Position numbers and translations under genes: made by a program. From contig JASHYW010000151.1 of assembly GCA_030042885.1 (NCBI GenBank), positions 1-7,005 of the forward strand: a stretch of 7,005 bases of DNA, read 5' to 3'. This DNA comes from Streptosporangiaceae bacterium (lineage in GTDB: Bacteria; Actinomycetota; Actinomycetes; Streptosporangiales; Streptosporangiaceae). This document shows positions 5,984 through 7,005 of the stretch, in pieces (position 1 is the stretch's first letter; each line of letters opens with the position of its first letter). The notes below the pieces were generated by a model that made no database searches, was not told the DNA's origin, and was given only the letters and a program-made list of their open reading frames with translations.

Positions 5984-7005
5984 ATGGCCACTAGGCACGG
6001 GGCTGCCATGGCACGCGTCGCGGGGAGCGGAGCCGAGACCAGCCGTATCGAGACGCCACGGCTGGTATACGGGGTGATCGCGGTCTGCACGGCGTTGGCT
6101 GTGTTTCTGCGGTTGTTCCAATTGTCCAGGCCCGGCCACCTGCTCGGGGTGACCGAGTACGACGACGGGGCCTTGTTCGGCAATGCGGTCCGGCTCGTAT
6201 ACGGCGCGATCCCATATCGCGATTTTGCTGTCGTGCAACCGCCGGGCAGCATCGTGCTGATCGCGCCGGTCGCCCTGCTCGCCAAGGTCACCGGTACCGC
6301 ATGGGGGCTGGGCGTCGCCCGGATTCTGACCGTGGGCGCCGATTCTGCGTGCGTTGCCCTGCTGGGACTGCTGGTGCGGCACAGGGGGCCGCTGGCCGCG
6401 GGGGTGGCGTGCGGCGTTTACGCCGTGTACCCGGACGCGCTGGTGGCATCGCACACCTTCTTGCTGGAGCCATGGCTGAACTTGTTCTGCCTGATCGGCG
6501 CGCTGCTGGTGTTCGATGGTGACCAGATGGCGGGTAACAGGCGGCGGCTGGCCTGGGGCGGGGTCGCGTTCGGGTTCGCGGTGGCGATCAAGCTCTGGGC
6601 GGTGATCCCGCTGGCCATCATCGGCCTGCTGCTGGCCCGGTGGCCGCGGCGGATGGCGGCGCTGGCGGCCGGCGCGGCGGCGGGCCTGATCATTCCGGTG
6701 CTTCCGTTCCTGGCCGCTGCGCCCGGTCGGCTGATCGCGGACACGATCACCAGCCAGGCGATCAAGACTGACCAGCGCGGGCTGCTGCCCCGGCTGGAGT
6801 TCCTGGGCAGGTGGCCCCGCTTGAGTGACCTGGCCGGCATGTCCATATTTTCTGGCCTTCCGGCGCGCGCGGGGGCTTTCGCGCTGCTGACGATCGCGGT
6901 CGCCGTACTCGCGGGATACATGATGGTCTGCTTCATCGTCGGCCGCCTGCCCGCGCCACTGGACTGGTACGCCCTGACGGGCGCCCTGGCCGTGATACTC
7001 CTGTT
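5984..7005 (+). CDS. Second polytopic membrane GT-C-like glycosyltransferase (3' end outside the window)
   Basis: 340 residues are readable from the ATG at 5984; the frame is still open at the right edge. A hydrophobic helix (about 27-45) is followed by a loop with the acidic pair Asp60-Asp61 (TEYDDGALFG), then YGAIPYRDF (73-81) and QPPGS (85-89). A DD/DE-G pair, then G..PYRDF and PPG, is the usual first-loop pattern of GT-C transferases of the PMT/ArnT-like (GT39/GT83) or DUF2029 groups, where the acidic residue acts as catalytic base on a polyprenyl-phosphate sugar. HTFLLEPWLNLF (157-168), with Glu162, fits a later conserved helix. Further membrane spans lie at about 90-100, 108-131, 136-149, 164-177, 190-217, 224-244, 296-319 and 327-340. 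The family differs from the preceding gene, which has YGPLG and HIDG motifs not found here, so they are not a recent duplication. The start is supported by GGAGGG 7 nt upstream. Confidence 0.87.
   Translation, partial: MATRHGAAMARVAGSGAETSRIETPRLVYGVIAVCTALAVFLRLFQLSRPGHLLGVTEYDDGALFGNAVRLVYGAIPYRDFAVVQPPGSIVLIAPVALLAKVTGTAWGLGVARILTVGADSACVALLGLLVRHRGPLAAGVACGVYAVYPDALVASHTFLLEPWLNLFCLIGALLVFDGDQMAGNRRRLAWGGVAFGFAVAIKLWAVIPLAIIGLLLARWPRRMAALAAGAAAGLIIPVLPFLAAAPGRLIADTITSQAIKTDQRGLLPRLEFLGRWPRLSDLAGMSIFSGLPARAGAFALLTIAVAVLAGYMMVCFIVGRLPAPLDWYALTGALAVILL

Noticed and set aside
4962..6077. 371-residue plus-strand open frame
   Set aside because: It is a different frame of the first glycosyltransferase, Arg/Gly/Pro-rich and without membrane helices, and continues into the promoter region of the second.
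5056..6291. 411-residue minus-strand open frame
   Set aside because: It overlaps two plus-strand membrane transferases and spans the gap between them. Its composition is shadow-like, with no motif.
1..7005. Mobile element, CRISPR array, tRNA or phage or defence system
   Set aside because: I saw no transposase or integrase motifs, spaced repeat arrays, tRNA-like cloverleaf or known defence domains. All long frames are accounted for by housekeeping, signalling and envelope genes.

Overview
The window is very GC-rich, with strong G/C bias at third codon positions, GTG starts, TANNNT-type -10 hexamers and leaderless-looking gene starts. Together with the protein families present, this points to a high-GC actinobacterium. 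I cannot name the genus from the sequence alone.

Layout. From 1 to 4330 all genes read on the minus strand. In transcription order (right to left) they are: a stand-alone CYTH-domain protein (3695-4330); an OmpR-type response regulator (2730-3509) whose stop codon overlaps the start of its sensor histidine kinase (1045-2730); an HD-domain protein resembling the ppGpp-hydrolase half of SpoT/MESH1 (262-993); and, abutting it with no gap, the N-terminal part of an Fpg/Nei-family DNA glycosylase (1-261). The glycosylase carries an apparent 1-base frameshift and runs off the left edge. From 4375 to the right edge two genes read on the plus strand. Both encode large polytopic membrane proteins of GT-C glycosyltransferase type: a complete one (4375-5898) and one cut by the window end (5984-7005).

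How the parts relate. The response regulator and kinase form a standard translationally coupled two-component system. The regulator has its own upstream region (3510-3694), which contains three hexamers repeated every 11 bp, the geometry of OmpR/PhoB-family operators, so autoregulation is plausible. The two GT-C proteins probably transfer sugars from polyprenyl-phosphate donors on the outer face of the membrane, for cell-envelope glycans or glycoproteins. They are head-to-head with the CYTH gene across only 44 bp. Each of those two divergent starts has a TANNNT hexamer at the spacing expected for a leaderless transcript.

I see no mobile element, CRISPR array, tRNA, rRNA or obvious defence or biosynthetic system. 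The region looks like ordinary chromosome. The points most worth checking are the frameshifted glycosylase, the 11-bp operator-like repeats, the paired leaderless starts and the inverted repeat over the putative promoter of the second glycosyltransferase.
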